A DNA stretch of 64,000 bases from Nocardioides abyssi (lineage in GTDB: Bacteria > Actinomycetota > Actinomycetes > Propionibacteriales > Nocardioidaceae), in contig NZ_JAUHJR010000005.1 of NCBI RefSeq assembly GCF_030412915.1, positions 124,001-188,000 of the forward strand, given 5' to 3'. Numbering within the stretch: the stretch's first letter is position 1; every line of letters starts with the position of its first letter. Both the position numbers and the translations under genes were made by a program. The notes under the pieces were generated by a model. It did not search any database. It had not been told where the DNA came from and saw only the letters and a list, made by a program, of their open reading frames with translations. Below are positions 16,751 to 26,200 of the stretch, piece by piece.

Positions 16751-17923
16751 TCACTCGACGGGCAGGCCCAGCCCCCGGGCGATGAGCATCCGCTGGACCT
16801 CGGAGGTCCCCTCGCCGATCTCGAGCACCTTGGCGTCGCGGTAGAAGCGCGCGACGGGGTACTCCTCCATGAAGCCGTAGCCGCCGAAGACCTGCGTCGC
16901 GATCCGCGTGGCGGTCACGGCCGACTCGGTGGAGTAGAGCTTGGCGACGGCCGCGGCCTGCTTGAAGTCGCGGTACGGCGCGCCGGCGTCCTTCATGGCG
17001 GCCGCGCGGTAGGTGAGCATCCGGCTCGCGTGGAGCATCACCTCGAGGTCGGCGACCTGGAAGGCCACGCCCTGCTTGCGGCCGATCGGCCCGCCGAACG
17101 TCTGCCGCTCGCCCGCGTAGGCGACCGCCATGTCGAGGCACGCCTGGATGCAGCCCACCGACAGCGCGGAGATCGCGACCCGGCCGTCGTCGAGCGTGGC
17201 GAGGAACTGGGCGTAGCCGCGACCCCGGTCGCCGAGCAGGTGGTCGGCCGGCACCCGGGCGTCCTCGAACGACAGCGGGTGGGTGTCCGAGGCGTGCCAG
17301 CCGAGCTTGTCGTAGGCCTTCTCGGCGGTGAACCCGGGCGTGCCGGCCGGCACCATGATCGCGGAGATCTCCGGGCGGCCGTCCTCGCGCGTGCCGGTGC
17401 GGGCCGTGACGGTCACCAGCGAGGTGATCGAGGAGCCGGAGTTGGTGATGAACTGCTTCGAGCCGTTGACGACCCACTCGTCGCCCACCAGCTCCGCCTT
17501 CGTCCGCGTCGCGCCGGCGTCCGAGCCCGCGCCGGGCTCGGTCAGGCCGAAGCCGGCGAGCTGCTCGCCCGCGACCAGCGCCGGCAGCCACCGCTGCTTC
17601 TGCTCGTCGGTGCCGTAGGTCAGGATCGGGTTGATCCCGAGGCCGACGCCGGCCTGGAGGGTGATGCCCATCGACTGGTCGACGCGCCCGATCTCCTCGA
17701 TCGCCACGCAGAGGCTCGTGAAGTCGCCGTCGTCCCCGGCGCCGCCGTACTCCTCCGGCGCGGTGAGGCCGAAGAGGCCCAGCGCGCCCATCTTGCCGAC
17801 CACGTCGACCGGGAAGTGGTGGTCGCGGTCCCACTGCGCCGCGTGCGGCGCGATCTCGGCCTCCGCGAACTCGCGGACGCTGCGGCGGAACTCCTCGTGC
17901 TCGCGGGACAGCTCGAACGTCAT
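16751..17923 (-). CDS. Acyl-CoA dehydrogenase
   Basis: This FAD enzyme introduces the alpha-beta double bond into acyl-CoA esters. The 390 residues contain GFGLTEPGAGSDAGATRTKA (FAD/substrate loop), FITNSGSSI, ERQTFGGPIGRKQ and the C-terminal LEIGEGTSEVQRMLIAR, whose Glu in IGEG is at the usual catalytic-base position. Chain-length class cannot be fixed; the neighbourhood of acyl-CoA carboxylases suggests short or branched substrates (the M. tuberculosis neighbour is fadE25, from memory). The ATG at 17923 is chosen because TAGCAT stands exactly seven bases upstream. A dyad at 17945-17962 probably controls it. Confidence 0.95.
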   Translation of the reverse strand: MTFELSREHEEFRRSVREFAEAEIAPHAAQWDRDHHFPVDVVGKMGALGLFGLTAPEEYGGAGDDGDFTSLCVAIEEIGRVDQSMGITLQAGVGLGINPILTYGTDEQKQRWLPALVAGEQLAGFGLTEPGAGSDAGATRTKAELVGDEWVVNGSKQFITNSGSSITSLVTVTARTGTREDGRPEISAIMVPAGTPGFTAEKAYDKLGWHASDTHPLSFEDARVPADHLLGDRGRGYAQFLATLDDGRVAISALSVGCIQACLDMAVAYAGERQTFGGPIGRKQGVAFQVADLEVMLHASRMLTYRAAAMKDAGAPYRDFKQAAAVAKLYSTESAVTATRIATQVFGGYGFMEEYPVARFYRDAKVLEIGEGTSEVQRMLIARGLGLPVE

Positions 17924-17930
17924 GCCCGGC

Positions 17931-17936
17931 ATGCTA
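17931..17936 (-). promoter_or_regulatory. Probable -10 box of the acyl-CoA dehydrogenase promoter
   Basis: Minus-strand TAGCAT, seven bases before ATG 17923. The palindrome at 17945-17962 covers the place where the -35 element should be. Confidence 0.55.
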
Positions 17937-17944
17937 GCCGCGGA

Positions 17945-17962
17945 GGTTAACGGTTGTTAACC
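17945..17962. promoter_or_regulatory. Operator-like palindrome GGTTAAC-GGTT-GTTAACC
   Basis: Two perfectly complementary 7-base arms are separated by four bases in an otherwise GC-rich gap. The site lies 21 bases upstream of the acyl-CoA dehydrogenase start, over the expected -35 region, and about 170 bases upstream of the carboxylase alpha-chain gene on the other strand. Size and symmetry fit a TetR- or GntR-type repressor site; the regulator is not identifiable here. Confidence 0.6.
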
Positions 17963-18131
17963 ACCTGGGGCGACGAGACAGTGCCGGGACGAGGGCGGGA
18001 CCACCACGACCGGCCGGTCCCATCCCGTGGGCGAGACCACAGGCCGGTGCCCGTCGGAGGGCGGTAGCCTGCCCGCCGGGTCGCCCGACCCCGTCCCACC
18101 CGCGTCCTCACAGAGCCAGGAGTGCCCCACG

Positions 18132-19925
18132 GTGCCGGAGAGCAAGCCCCTCACGAAGGTCCTGATCGCCAACCGCGGCGAGATCGCGGTGCGGGTCATC
18201 CGCGCCTGCAAGGACGCGGGCATCGGCAGCGTCGCCGTATACGCCGAGCCCGACCGCGACGCCATGCACGTCCGGATCGCCGACGAGGCGCACTCCCTCG
18301 GCGGCGCGACGCCGGCGGACTCCTACCTCGACATCGCCAAGATCATCGCCGTCGCGGAGAAGTCGGGCGCCGACTCGGTCCACCCCGGCTACGGCTTCCT
18401 GGCCGAGAACGCCGAGTTCGCCCAGGCCGTCATCGACGCCGGGCTGACCTGGATCGGTCCCCCGCCGGCCGCCATCGAGGCGCTGGGCGACAAGGCCAAG
18501 GCCAAGCACATCGCCGACAAGGCGAACGCGCCGCTGGCCCCCGGCACCAAGGACCCGGTCAAGGACGCCGACGAGGTCGTGGCGTTCGCCGAGGAGCACG
18601 GCCTGCCGGTCGCCATCAAGGCGGTCTTCGGCGGTGGCGGCCGCGGCCTGAAGGTCGCCCGCACCATCGAGGAGATCCCCGACGCCTACGAGTCGGCCGT
18701 CCGCGAGGCCGTCACGGCTTTCGGCCGCGGCGAGTGCCTGGTGGAGAAGTTCCTCGACAAGCCGCGCCACGTCGAGACCCAGTGCCTGGCCGACCAGCAC
18801 GGCAACGTCGTGGTGGTCTCCACTCGCGACTGCTCGCTGCAGCGCCGCAACCAGAAGCTCGTCGAGGAGGCCCCGGCGCCGTTCCTCTCCGAGGAGCAGC
18901 TCTCCGAGCTCTACGAGTCCTCCAAGCGGATCCTCAAGGAGGCCGGCTACTACGGCGCCGGCACGTGCGAGTTCCTCGTGGCCCAGGACGGCACCATCTC
19001 CTTCCTCGAGGTCAACACCCGCCTCCAGGTCGAGCACTGCGTCTCCGAGGAGGTCACCGGCATCGACCTGGTCCGCGAGATGTTCCGCATCGCGGCCGGC
19101 GAGGAGCTGGGGTACGACGACCCAGAGATCCGCGGCCACTCCATCGAGTTCCGCATCAACGCCGAGGACGGCGGCCGCAACTTCATGCCGGCCCCGGGCA
19201 CCCTGTCGGCGTGGAGCCCGCCGAGCGGCCCGGGCGTGCGCCTCGACGGTGGCTACGAGAACGGCGAGACCATCCCCGGCTCGTTCGACTCCCTCATCGC
19301 GAAGCTGATCGTCACCGGCCGCGACCGGACCCAGGCGCTGGAGCGCTCGCGCCGCGCGCTGGACGAGTTCGTCGTCGACGGCATGCCGACGGTCATCCCG
19401 TTCCACCGCGCAGTCGTCTCCGACCCGGCGTACGTCGGCGCCTCGACCCCGTCGGGCGAGGGCTCCTTCGACGTCTACACGCAGTGGATCGAGACCGAGT
19501 TCGACAACCAGATCGAGCCCTACGCCGGCGACGTCGCCGAGGCCGATGAGGCCGAGGAGCGCCAGAGCGTCGTCGTCGAGGTCGGCGGCAAGCGGCTCGA
19601 GGTTGTCCTGCCCGCCGGGCTGGGCGGCATCGCCGCCGGCGCCGGTGCGGGCGGCGGCGCGAAGAAGCCCAAGCGCAAGAAGGGCGGCGGCTCGGGTGCC
19701 GCGGCCAGCGGCGACGCCGTCACCAGCCCGATGCAGGGCACGGTCGTCAAGGTCGTCGTCGAGGAGGGCCAGGAGGTCGCCGAGGGTGACACCGTCGTGG
19801 TCATCGAGGCGATGAAGATGGAGCAGCCGCTCAAGGCGCACAAGGCCGGCACCGTCACCGGCCTGCAGGCCGAGGTCGGCGCCACCGTCACCAACGGCGC
19901 CGTCATCTGCGAGTTGAAGGACTGA
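18132..19925 (+). CDS. Acyl-CoA carboxylase alpha subunit (biotin carboxylase plus biotin carrier)
   Basis: The 597-residue subunit carboxylates its own biotin with ATP and bicarbonate and hands CO2 to the beta subunit (likely the gene at 4240). The N-terminal biotin carboxylase domain (about 8-455) shows [53 protein letters not shown] and [11 protein letters not shown] Gly/Ala/Lys-rich linker (about 510-530) leads to the carrier domain with EAMKMEQP; Lys562 is the biotin site. GTG 18132 is preceded by AGGAG. It resembles mycobacterial AccA3, which serves several beta subunits. Confidence 0.95.
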   Translation: MPESKPLTKVLIANRGEIAVRVIRACKDAGIGSVAVYAEPDRDAMHVRIADEAHSLGGATPADSYLDIAKIIAVAEKSGADSVHPGYGFLAENAEFAQAVIDAGLTWIGPPPAAIEALGDKAKAKHIADKANAPLAPGTKDPVKDADEVVAFAEEHGLPVAIKAVFGGGGRGLKVARTIEEIPDAYESAVREAVTAFGRGECLVEKFLDKPRHVETQCLADQHGNVVVVSTRDCSLQRRNQKLVEEAPAPFLSEEQLSELYESSKRILKEAGYYGAGTCEFLVAQDGTISFLEVNTRLQVEHCVSEEVTGIDLVREMFRIAAGEELGYDDPEIRGHSIEFRINAEDGGRNFMPAPGTLSAWSPPSGPGVRLDGGYENGETIPGSFDSLIAKLIVTGRDRTQALERSRRALDEFVVDGMPTVIPFHRAVVSDPAYVGASTPSGEGSFDVYTQWIETEFDNQIEPYAGDVAEADEAEERQSVVVEVGGKRLEVVLPAGLGGIAAGAGAGGGAKKPKRKKGGGSGAAASGDAVTSPMQGTVVKVVVEEGQEVAEGDTVVVIEAMKMEQPLKAHKAGTVTGLQAEVGATVTNGAVICELKD

Positions 19926-19953
19926 CCGCCCGGTCCCCCGCGGGCCGGAGATC

Positions 19954-20062
19954 TTGCGCTTCGCGGGGGTGGTGACATCCCAAGTAAACCTGGGAACCTC
20001 ACGCTTCGCGGCTGATGCATCGGCCGCGAAGCGTGAACATCCCAAGTGAACCTGGGATGTTC
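19954..20062. repeat. Nested inverted and direct repeats after the carboxylase alpha gene
   Basis: Three structures are packed together. A 14-bp perfect stem TCACGCTTCGCGGC / GCCGCGAAGCGTGA spans 19999-20036 with a 10-base loop. A 10-bp stem GAACATCCCA / TGGGATGTTC spans 20035-20062. CATCCCAAGTRAACCTGGGA occurs twice, 19976-19995 and 20038-20057, exactly 62 bases apart. A further partial copy of the first arm (GCGCTTCGCGG) is at 19956. The unit may terminate the carboxylase transcript, but its duplication suggests an intergenic element. Confidence 0.6.
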
Positions 20063-20130
20063 CCGACCGGCCCGGCAGGAAATCCTCCGGCCCGGCGAAC
20101 CGATCCGGCCCGAGGAGCGTCAGAGCCGGC

Positions 20131-20688
20131 ATGAGGATCAAGCACACAGCAGCACGACGGACCGCGACGGCACTCCTGGGTGGGGTGACGGCGACGGTGG
20201 TGGCCCTGACGACGGCGGTGCCCGCGGGCGCCGCTGTCGGGGTCATGACCGACCCGGCCGGGGACGCGAAGACGTCGTTCAAGAGCGGGGACGTCACCAA
20301 GGTCCGCGTCAAGCACGGCCCCAAGGCCCTGCGGCTCGCGGTCACCCACGCCGCCGAAAGCGGCCTGGCCGACGTCTACCGGTTCAACGTCGACACCGAC
20401 CCGAAGGCCAAGGGCCCGGAGTGGGTGATCGGCACCGGCATCGAGGTCGAGCAGTGGCGCGTCTTCCGCGCCGACGGCTGGCGGGGCGTCGACGGCGGGC
20501 CGGTGTGCACCGGCGGCAACGACATCGACTGGGACGCCGAGCGGATGCGGCTGGTCGTGCCCCGCGGCTGCCTCGGGTCGCCCGAGCGGGTGCGGGTCAA
20601 CCTGGTCACGTCCAACGACTACCCGGGCACGCCCGTCGACCACGCGCCCGGCAAGCGCACGTACGGCGCCTGGGTGACCACCGGCTGA
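20131..20688 (+). CDS. Secreted protein of unknown function
   Basis: The 185-residue product has a signal peptide: basic MRIKHTAARRTATA, a hydrophobic stretch and a likely cut after VPAGA. The mature domain is about 150 residues, begins VGVMTDPAGDAKTS and looks beta-rich; two cysteines (in GPVCTGG and RGCLGS) could form a disulfide. No catalytic motif was recognised. Repeated DPAGD/DTDP-like acidic turns might bind metal, which is speculation. It stands alone, downstream of the repeat-rich gap. Confidence 0.75.
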   Translation: MRIKHTAARRTATALLGGVTATVVALTTAVPAGAAVGVMTDPAGDAKTSFKSGDVTKVRVKHGPKALRLAVTHAAESGLADVYRFNVDTDPKAKGPEWVIGTGIEVEQWRVFRADGWRGVDGGPVCTGGNDIDWDAERMRLVVPRGCLGSPERVRVNLVTSNDYPGTPVDHAPGKRTYGAWVTTG

Positions 20689-20706
20689 GCATCGTCGGGT
20701 GCTGGC

Positions 20707-20712
20707 TAGCGT
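20707..20712 (+). promoter_or_regulatory. Probable -10 box for the PH-domain gene pair
   Basis: TAGCGT is seven bases before GTG 20720 and supports that start over in-frame alternatives upstream. Confidence 0.45.
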
Positions 20713-20719
20713 GGCGGGT

Positions 20720-21226
20720 GTGATCCACCCGCCCGCTGCCGACCCCGTCCTGCTGCGCGAGCCGCGGCACCGCGTGAGCCCGCGCGCGCGGCTGATGTGG
20801 CAGGTGACGGCGCTGGTCGAGGGTGCCGTGACCATCGGCGTGCTGCTGCTGGTGGCGCTGGCCGTCGACGCGGTCGAGGTGCGGTGGTGGATGATCGCGG
20901 TCGCGGTCGCCGCGGTGCTCGGCTGGGTCGCGGTCGTGCCGCAGTGGCGCTACGCCGTGCACCGCTGGGAGGTCACCGCGACGGCGGTCCGCACCCAGAC
21001 CGGGTGGTGGGCGCGCGAGCAGCGGATCGCCCCGCTCTCGCGGATCCAGACCGTGGACCGCGCCGAGGGTGCCGTCGCCCGGCTCTTCGGGCTGGCCACG
21101 GTCACGGTCACCACCGCCTCGGCCGCGGGTGCCCTCGAGATCGACGGGCTGGACCGCCGCCTCGCCGACGACCTGGTCGCCGAGCTCACCGCGCGGGCCG
21201 ACGCGGTCGAGGGCGACGCCACGTGA
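20720..21226 (+). CDS. Membrane protein with bacterial PH (bPH2) domain
   Basis: The 168-residue product has two membrane helices (about 30-75) followed by a bPH2/DUF304 domain with YAVHRWEVTATAVRTQTGWW and APLSRIQTVDRAEGAVARLFGLATVTV. It corresponds to the small partner (YdbS-like) of a two-gene PH system. GTG 20720 is seven bases after TAGCGT. The stop codon overlaps the next gene (GTGA), so the two are coupled and probably form one membrane complex. Homologous pairs in Bacillus have been linked to resistance to an antimicrobial peptide; whether that holds here is unknown. Confidence 0.85.
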   Translation: MIHPPAADPVLLREPRHRVSPRARLMWQVTALVEGAVTIGVLLLVALAVDAVEVRWWMIAVAVAAVLGWVAVVPQWRYAVHRWEVTATAVRTQTGWWAREQRIAPLSRIQTVDRAEGAVARLFGLATVTVTTASAAGALEIDGLDRRLADDLVAELTARADAVEGDAT

Positions 21227-22818
21227 CCCAGCCCCCCGACGGACGCCCGGAGCCCGGACCGGTCGTGGAGGGCCCCGGCGACTGGCAGCGGCTCGACCCC
21301 CGGATGCTCCTGGTCCACCCCGTCCAGGAGACGGTCCGGCTGTTGCCGGTGCTGCTCGGCGTGCTCGTGGCGGGTACGGCGTCGGGCGCGCGCGGCTGGC
21401 AGCTGCTCGGCCTGCTGGTGCCCGTCGTGCTCGGCCTGCTGCGCTACGTCACCACCAGCTACCGGGTGGGCGGCGGCCGGGTCGAGCTGCGCCGCGGGCT
21501 GCTGGAGCGGCACGTGCTCTCGACGCCGGTCGACCGGGTGCGCACCGTCGACCTCACCGCCTCGCCCGTGCACCGGCTGCTCGGGCTGACGACCGTCCGC
21601 GTCGGCACCGGCACCGCCTCGACCGACGAGGACGAGCGGCTCGACCTCGACGGGCTGCCCGCCGAGGTCGCCCGGCGGCTGCGCGAGGAGCTGCTCCGCG
21701 CGGCCCGGGCGGCCCGGCCGGCCGACCCGGAGCACGCCGGGGCCGACGACCCGTTCGCCACCGGCACGCCCGCACCGCCCGCTCCCCCGGTGGTCGCCTT
21801 CGACCCGGCCTGGGCCCGGTTCGCGCCGCTCACCTCGACCGGCCTGGTCGTCGTAGCGGGCCTCCTCGGCGGCACCGTGCAGCTGCTCGACGCGCTCGGC
21901 GGGTTGCGTCGCCTCGACGCCGGGTCGTGGGCCGACCGGGTCGCGGGCGTGCCGGTGCTGGTCGCCGGCGCCGGCCTGCTCCTCGCGCTGGCGGTGGCCT
22001 CGTCGGTGCTGGCGGTCAGCGGCTACCTGGTCGCCAACTGGGGGTTCACCCTCGGCCACGCCGACCGCGCCTGGCACCTGCGCCGCGGGCTGCTCACCAC
22101 CCGCGAGACCAGCATCGACGACGCCCGCCTGGCCGGGGTCACCCTCGGCGAGCCCTTGGGCCTGCGGCTGGCCGGGGGCGGCCGGCTCGCGGCGATCGTC
22201 ACCGGCCTCGGCGACGGCCAGGAGTCCTCGTCGGTGCTGGTGCCCCCGGCTCCCCGGGCCGTGGTCGGCTCGGCCGCGCGGGCCGTGCTCGGCGTCGCCG
22301 CGCCCGTCGACGTACCCCTCGTCCGGCACGGCCGCGCCGCCACCCGCCGCCGCTGGACCCGCGCGCTGCTGCCGGCGCTGCTGGTCACCGCCGCCTGCCT
22401 GCTGCTCGCCACCCGCTCGGCGTGGTGGCTCGGGCCCGCGGTGGTCGCGCCGCTGGCGGCCGCCGCGCTGGCGGCGGACCGGGCGCGGGCGCTGGGCCAC
22501 GCGCTGACCGACGGGTACGTCGTCACCCGCTCCGGCAGCCTCTACCGCCGCCGCCACGTGCTCGCCGTCGGCGCGGTCATCGGCTGGAACGTCCGCTCCA
22601 CGTGGTTCCAGCGGCGCGCCGGCCTGGTCACGCTCGTCGCCACCACCGCCGGCGGCCGCCAGTCGGTCGCGGTGCCCGACGTGCCCGAGGCCGCCGCGCT
22701 AGCGCTCGCCGCCCGGGCGACCCCTGCCCTGGTCGAGCCGTTCCTCGACCGCTCCCCCAACCGCTCTCCAGACCGCACACCCGGGCCGACCGGCACGGCA
22801 ACCGCCGGGCGTCCCTAG
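21223..22818 (+). CDS. Large membrane protein with repeated bacterial PH domains (YdbT-like)
   Basis: The 531-residue protein alternates membrane helices with three bPH2 modules: helices at about 35-75 with a PH module (YRVGGGRVELRRGLLERHVLST, then SPVHRLLGLTTVRV), helices at about 205-275 with a second module (HLRRGLLTTRETSIDDARLAGV), and helices at about 375-415 with a third (YVVTRSGSLYRRRHVLAVGAVIGW). It starts on GTG 21223 overlapping the upstream stop by four bases. The 3' end overlaps the convergent small secreted-protein gene by four bases. No enzyme motif is visible. Confidence 0.86.
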   Translation: MTQPPDGRPEPGPVVEGPGDWQRLDPRMLLVHPVQETVRLLPVLLGVLVAGTASGARGWQLLGLLVPVVLGLLRYVTTSYRVGGGRVELRRGLLERHVLSTPVDRVRTVDLTASPVHRLLGLTTVRVGTGTASTDEDERLDLDGLPAEVARRLREELLRAARAARPADPEHAGADDPFATGTPAPPAPPVVAFDPAWARFAPLTSTGLVVVAGLLGGTVQLLDALGGLRRLDAGSWADRVAGVPVLVAGAGLLLALAVASSVLAVSGYLVANWGFTLGHADRAWHLRRGLLTTRETSIDDARLAGVTLGEPLGLRLAGGGRLAAIVTGLGDGQESSSVLVPPAPRAVVGSAARAVLGVAAPVDVPLVRHGRAATRRRWTRALLPALLVTAACLLLATRSAWWLGPAVVAPLAAAALAADRARALGHALTDGYVVTRSGSLYRRRHVLAVGAVIGWNVRSTWFQRRAGLVTLVATTAGGRQSVAVPDVPEAAALALAARATPALVEPFLDRSPNRSPDRTPGPTGTATAGRP

Positions 22819-23192
22819 CGCCGCACCTCGCAGCGCACCGCCCGTTCGGCGCGCAGGCAGCGGTCCCAGCCGGCCCCGCCGTCCACGCGGTCCCAGCCGG
22901 CCCCGCCGTCGAGCAGGTCGGCGAAGGCGCTGCCCTCGACCTCGTCCCCGGCCTCGATGCCGACGAGAGTGGAAACCAGCCCGTCGCAGGTGACTGGTGG
23001 CTCGTCGGCCGCGACGGCACCCGGGACGGCCGGGACCAGCAGGGCGAGGGCGGTGCCCAGGAACGTGGCCAGGACGGTGCCGAGGACGGCGGCGCGCGCG
23101 GGGGCCAGGGAGGTCTTGACGCCCGGTACGACGCGCGGGACCGGTCCGGTTCGCCCTACCGACCGGTACGTCTCGCGGGTGGCGCCCGTCAC
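22815..23192 (-). CDS. Small secreted protein with two DGGAGWDR repeats
   Basis: The 125-residue product has a long basic N-terminus, a hydrophobic signal segment ending VPGAVAADE, and a mature part of about 65 residues. That part carries LLDGGAGWDRVDGGAGWDR, two tandem nonapeptide-like turns resembling the GGxGxD calcium-binding repeats of RTX proteins, and three cysteines. Two repeats are too few for a normal beta roll, so it may be a degenerate RTX fragment or an independent small protein. It is convergent with the PH gene and upstream of, divergent to, pyc. The GTG start is tentative. Confidence 0.6.
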   Translation of the reverse strand: MTGATRETYRSVGRTGPVPRVVPGVKTSLAPARAAVLGTVLATFLGTALALLVPAVPGAVAADEPPVTCDGLVSTLVGIEAGDEVEGSAFADLLDGGAGWDRVDGGAGWDRCLRAERAVRCEVRR

Positions 23193-23214
23193 CGCGCGCA
23201 GCGCCGCGGACCCC

Positions 23215-23220
23215 TAGCCT
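23215..23220 (+). promoter_or_regulatory. Probable -10 box for pyc
   Basis: TAGCCT is seven bases before ATG 23228, so pyruvate carboxylase is probably translated from a leaderless mRNA. Confidence 0.5.
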
Positions 23221-23227
23221 GTCCGCC

Positions 23228-26200
23228 ATGTTCTCCAAGGTGCTGGTGGCCAACCGCGGCGAGATCGCGGTCCGGGCGTTCCGGGCGGCGTACGAGGTCG
23301 GCGCGAGGACGGTGGCGGTCTTCCCCTACGAGGACCGCTGGTCCGAGCACCGGCTCAAGGCCGACGAGGCCTACGAGATCGGCGAGCGCGGCCACCCGGT
23401 CCGCGCCTACCTCGACCCCGAGGCGATCGTGGCGACGGCGCTCCGCGCCGGCGCGGACGCGGTCTACCCCGGCTACGGGTTCCTGTCGGAGAACCCCGCC
23501 CTCGCCGAGGCGTGCGCCGAGGCCGGCATCACCTTCGTCGGGCCCTCGTCGGAGGTCCTGGAGCTGACCGGCAACAAGGCCCGCGCCATCGCGGCGGCGA
23601 AGGCGGCCGGCGTGCCGACGCTGGCCAGCGTCGAGCCCTCCACCGACGTCGACGCCCTGGTGGCCTCGGCCGCGGACATGCCCTACCCGCTCTTCGTCAA
23701 GGCGGTCGCCGGCGGCGGCGGCCGCGGCATGCGCAAGGTCGACGAGGCGGGACCGGACGCCCAGCACCTGCGCGAGGCCGTCGAGACCTGCATGCGCGAG
23801 GCCGAGGCGGCCTTCGGCGACCCGACGGTCTTCATCGAGCAGGCCGTCGTCGACCCCCGCCACATCGAGGTGCAGGTCCTCGCCGACGGCGAGGGCAACG
23901 TCATCCACCTCTTCGAGCGCGACTGCTCGGTGCAGCGGCGACACCAGAAGGTCGTGGAGATCGCGCCGGCGCCCAACCTCGACCCGGAACTGCGCGACCG
24001 GATGTGCGCGGACGCGGTGCGCTTCGCCCGCGAGATCGGCTACCGCAACGCAGGCACGGTCGAGTTCCTGCTCGACCCGGCCGGCAACTACGTCTTCATC
24101 GAGATGAACCCGCGCATCCAGGTCGAGCACACCGTGACCGAGGAGGTCACTGACGTCGACCTGGTGCAGTCCCAGCTGCGGATCGCCTCCGGCGAGACGC
24201 TGGCCGACCTCGGCCTGAGCCAGGACGGCATCGTGCTGCGCGGGGCCGCGCTGCAGTGCCGGATCACCACCGAGGACCCCGCCAACGGGTTCCGTCCCGA
24301 CACGGGCGTCATCACGACGTACCGCTCCCCCGGCGGCGGCGGCATCCGCCTCGACGGCGGCACGGTCTACACCGGCGCCGAGGTCTCCGCGCACTTCGAC
24401 TCGATGCTCGCCAAGCTCACCTGCCGCGGGCGGACCTTCGACAAGGCCGTGGAGAAGGCGCGCCGCGCGGTCGCGGAGTTCCGCATCCGCGGCGTCTCGA
24501 CGAACATCCCCTTCCTCCAGGCCGTGCTCGACGACCCGGACTTCGCCTCCGGCAACGTCACGACGTCGTTCATCGAGACCCACCCGCAGCTGCTGCGCGC
24601 CCGCGGCAGCGGCGACCGCGGCAGCAAGCTGCTCGGTTACCTCGCCGACGTCACGGTCAACCAGCCGCACGGCGAGGCGAAGGTCTCCGTCGACCCGGCC
24701 ACCAAGCTGCCCGGCACCAACCTCGAGGTCCCTGCGCCCGACGGCACCCGCCAGCTGCTGCTGCAGGTCGGGCCCGAGGAGTTCGCGCGCCGGCTGCGCG
24801 AGCAGGACCGGGTCGCGGTGACCGACACGACCTTCCGCGACGCCCACCAGTCGCTGCTCGCCACCCGCGTGCGCACCCGCGACCTGCTCACGGTCGCCCC
24901 CCACGTGGCCCGCACGACGCCCGAGCTGTGGTCGCTGGAGGCGTGGGGCGGCGCGACGTACGACGTGGCGCTGCGCTTCCTCGGTGAGGACCCGTGGGAG
25001 CGGCTGGCCCAGCTGCGCCAGGCCGTGCCGAACATCTGCCTGCAGATGCTGCTGCGCGGGCGCAACACGGTCGGCTACACGCCGTACCCCACCGCCGTCA
25101 CCGACGCCTTCGTCGAGGAGGCGGCCGCGACCGGCATCGACGTCTTCCGCATCTTCGACGCGCTCAACGACGTCGAGCAGATGCGCCCGGCGATCGAGGC
25201 GGTCCGCGCGACCGGGACCACCGTCGCCGAGGTGGCGCTGTGCTACACCGGCGACCTCTCCGACCCCGACGAGCAGCTCTACACGCTCGACTACTACCTG
25301 CGGCTCGCCGAGCGCATCGTCGACGCCGGCGCGCACGTGCTGGCGATCAAGGACATGGCCGGCCTGCTGCGGGCGCCAGCCGCGCGGACGCTGGTGACCG
25401 CCCTGCGCGAGCGGTTCGACCTGCCGGTGCACCTGCACACCCACGACACGACCGGCGGCCAGCTCGCGACGCTCGTCGCGGCGATCGAGGCCGGGGTCGA
25501 CGCCGTCGACGCCGCGACCTCCTCGATGGCCGGCACCACCTCCCAGCCCCCGCTCTCCGCGCTCGTGGCCGCGACCGACCACTCCCCGCGCGAGACCGGC
25601 CTGTCGCTCGCGGCGGTCAACGCGCTCGAGCCCTACTGGGAGGCGACGCGGCGGGTCTACGCGCCGTTCGAGTCCGGACTGGCCGCGCCGACCGGGCGGG
25701 TCTACCGCCACGAGATCCCCGGTGGCCAGCTCTCCAACCTGCGCCAGCAGGCGATCGCGCTTGGCCTCGGCGAGAAGTTCGAGCAGGTCGAGGACATGTA
25801 CGCCGCCGCGAACGACATCCTCGGCAACGTCCCCAAGGTCACCCCGTCGTCGAAGGTGATCGGCGACCTCGCGCTCTCGCTCGTCGGCCTCGGCGCCGAC
25901 CCGGCGGAGTTCGCGGCCGACCCGCGCCGCTTCGACGTGCCGGACTCGGTCATCGGCTTCCTCAACGGCGAGCTCGGCGACCCGCCGGGCGGCTGGCCCG
26001 AGCCGTTCCGGACCAAGGCGCTCGAGGGCCGGTCGTGGCAGGCGCCCGACCAGGACCTCACCGACGACCAGCGCGCGGACCTCGCGGCGTCCGGCCCGCG
26101 CCGCCAGCGGGCGCTCAACGAGCTGCTCTTCCCCGGCCCGACCAAGGACTTCAACGAGCAGCGGGCGCGCTACGGCGACCTGTCGGTGGTGCCGACCGTG

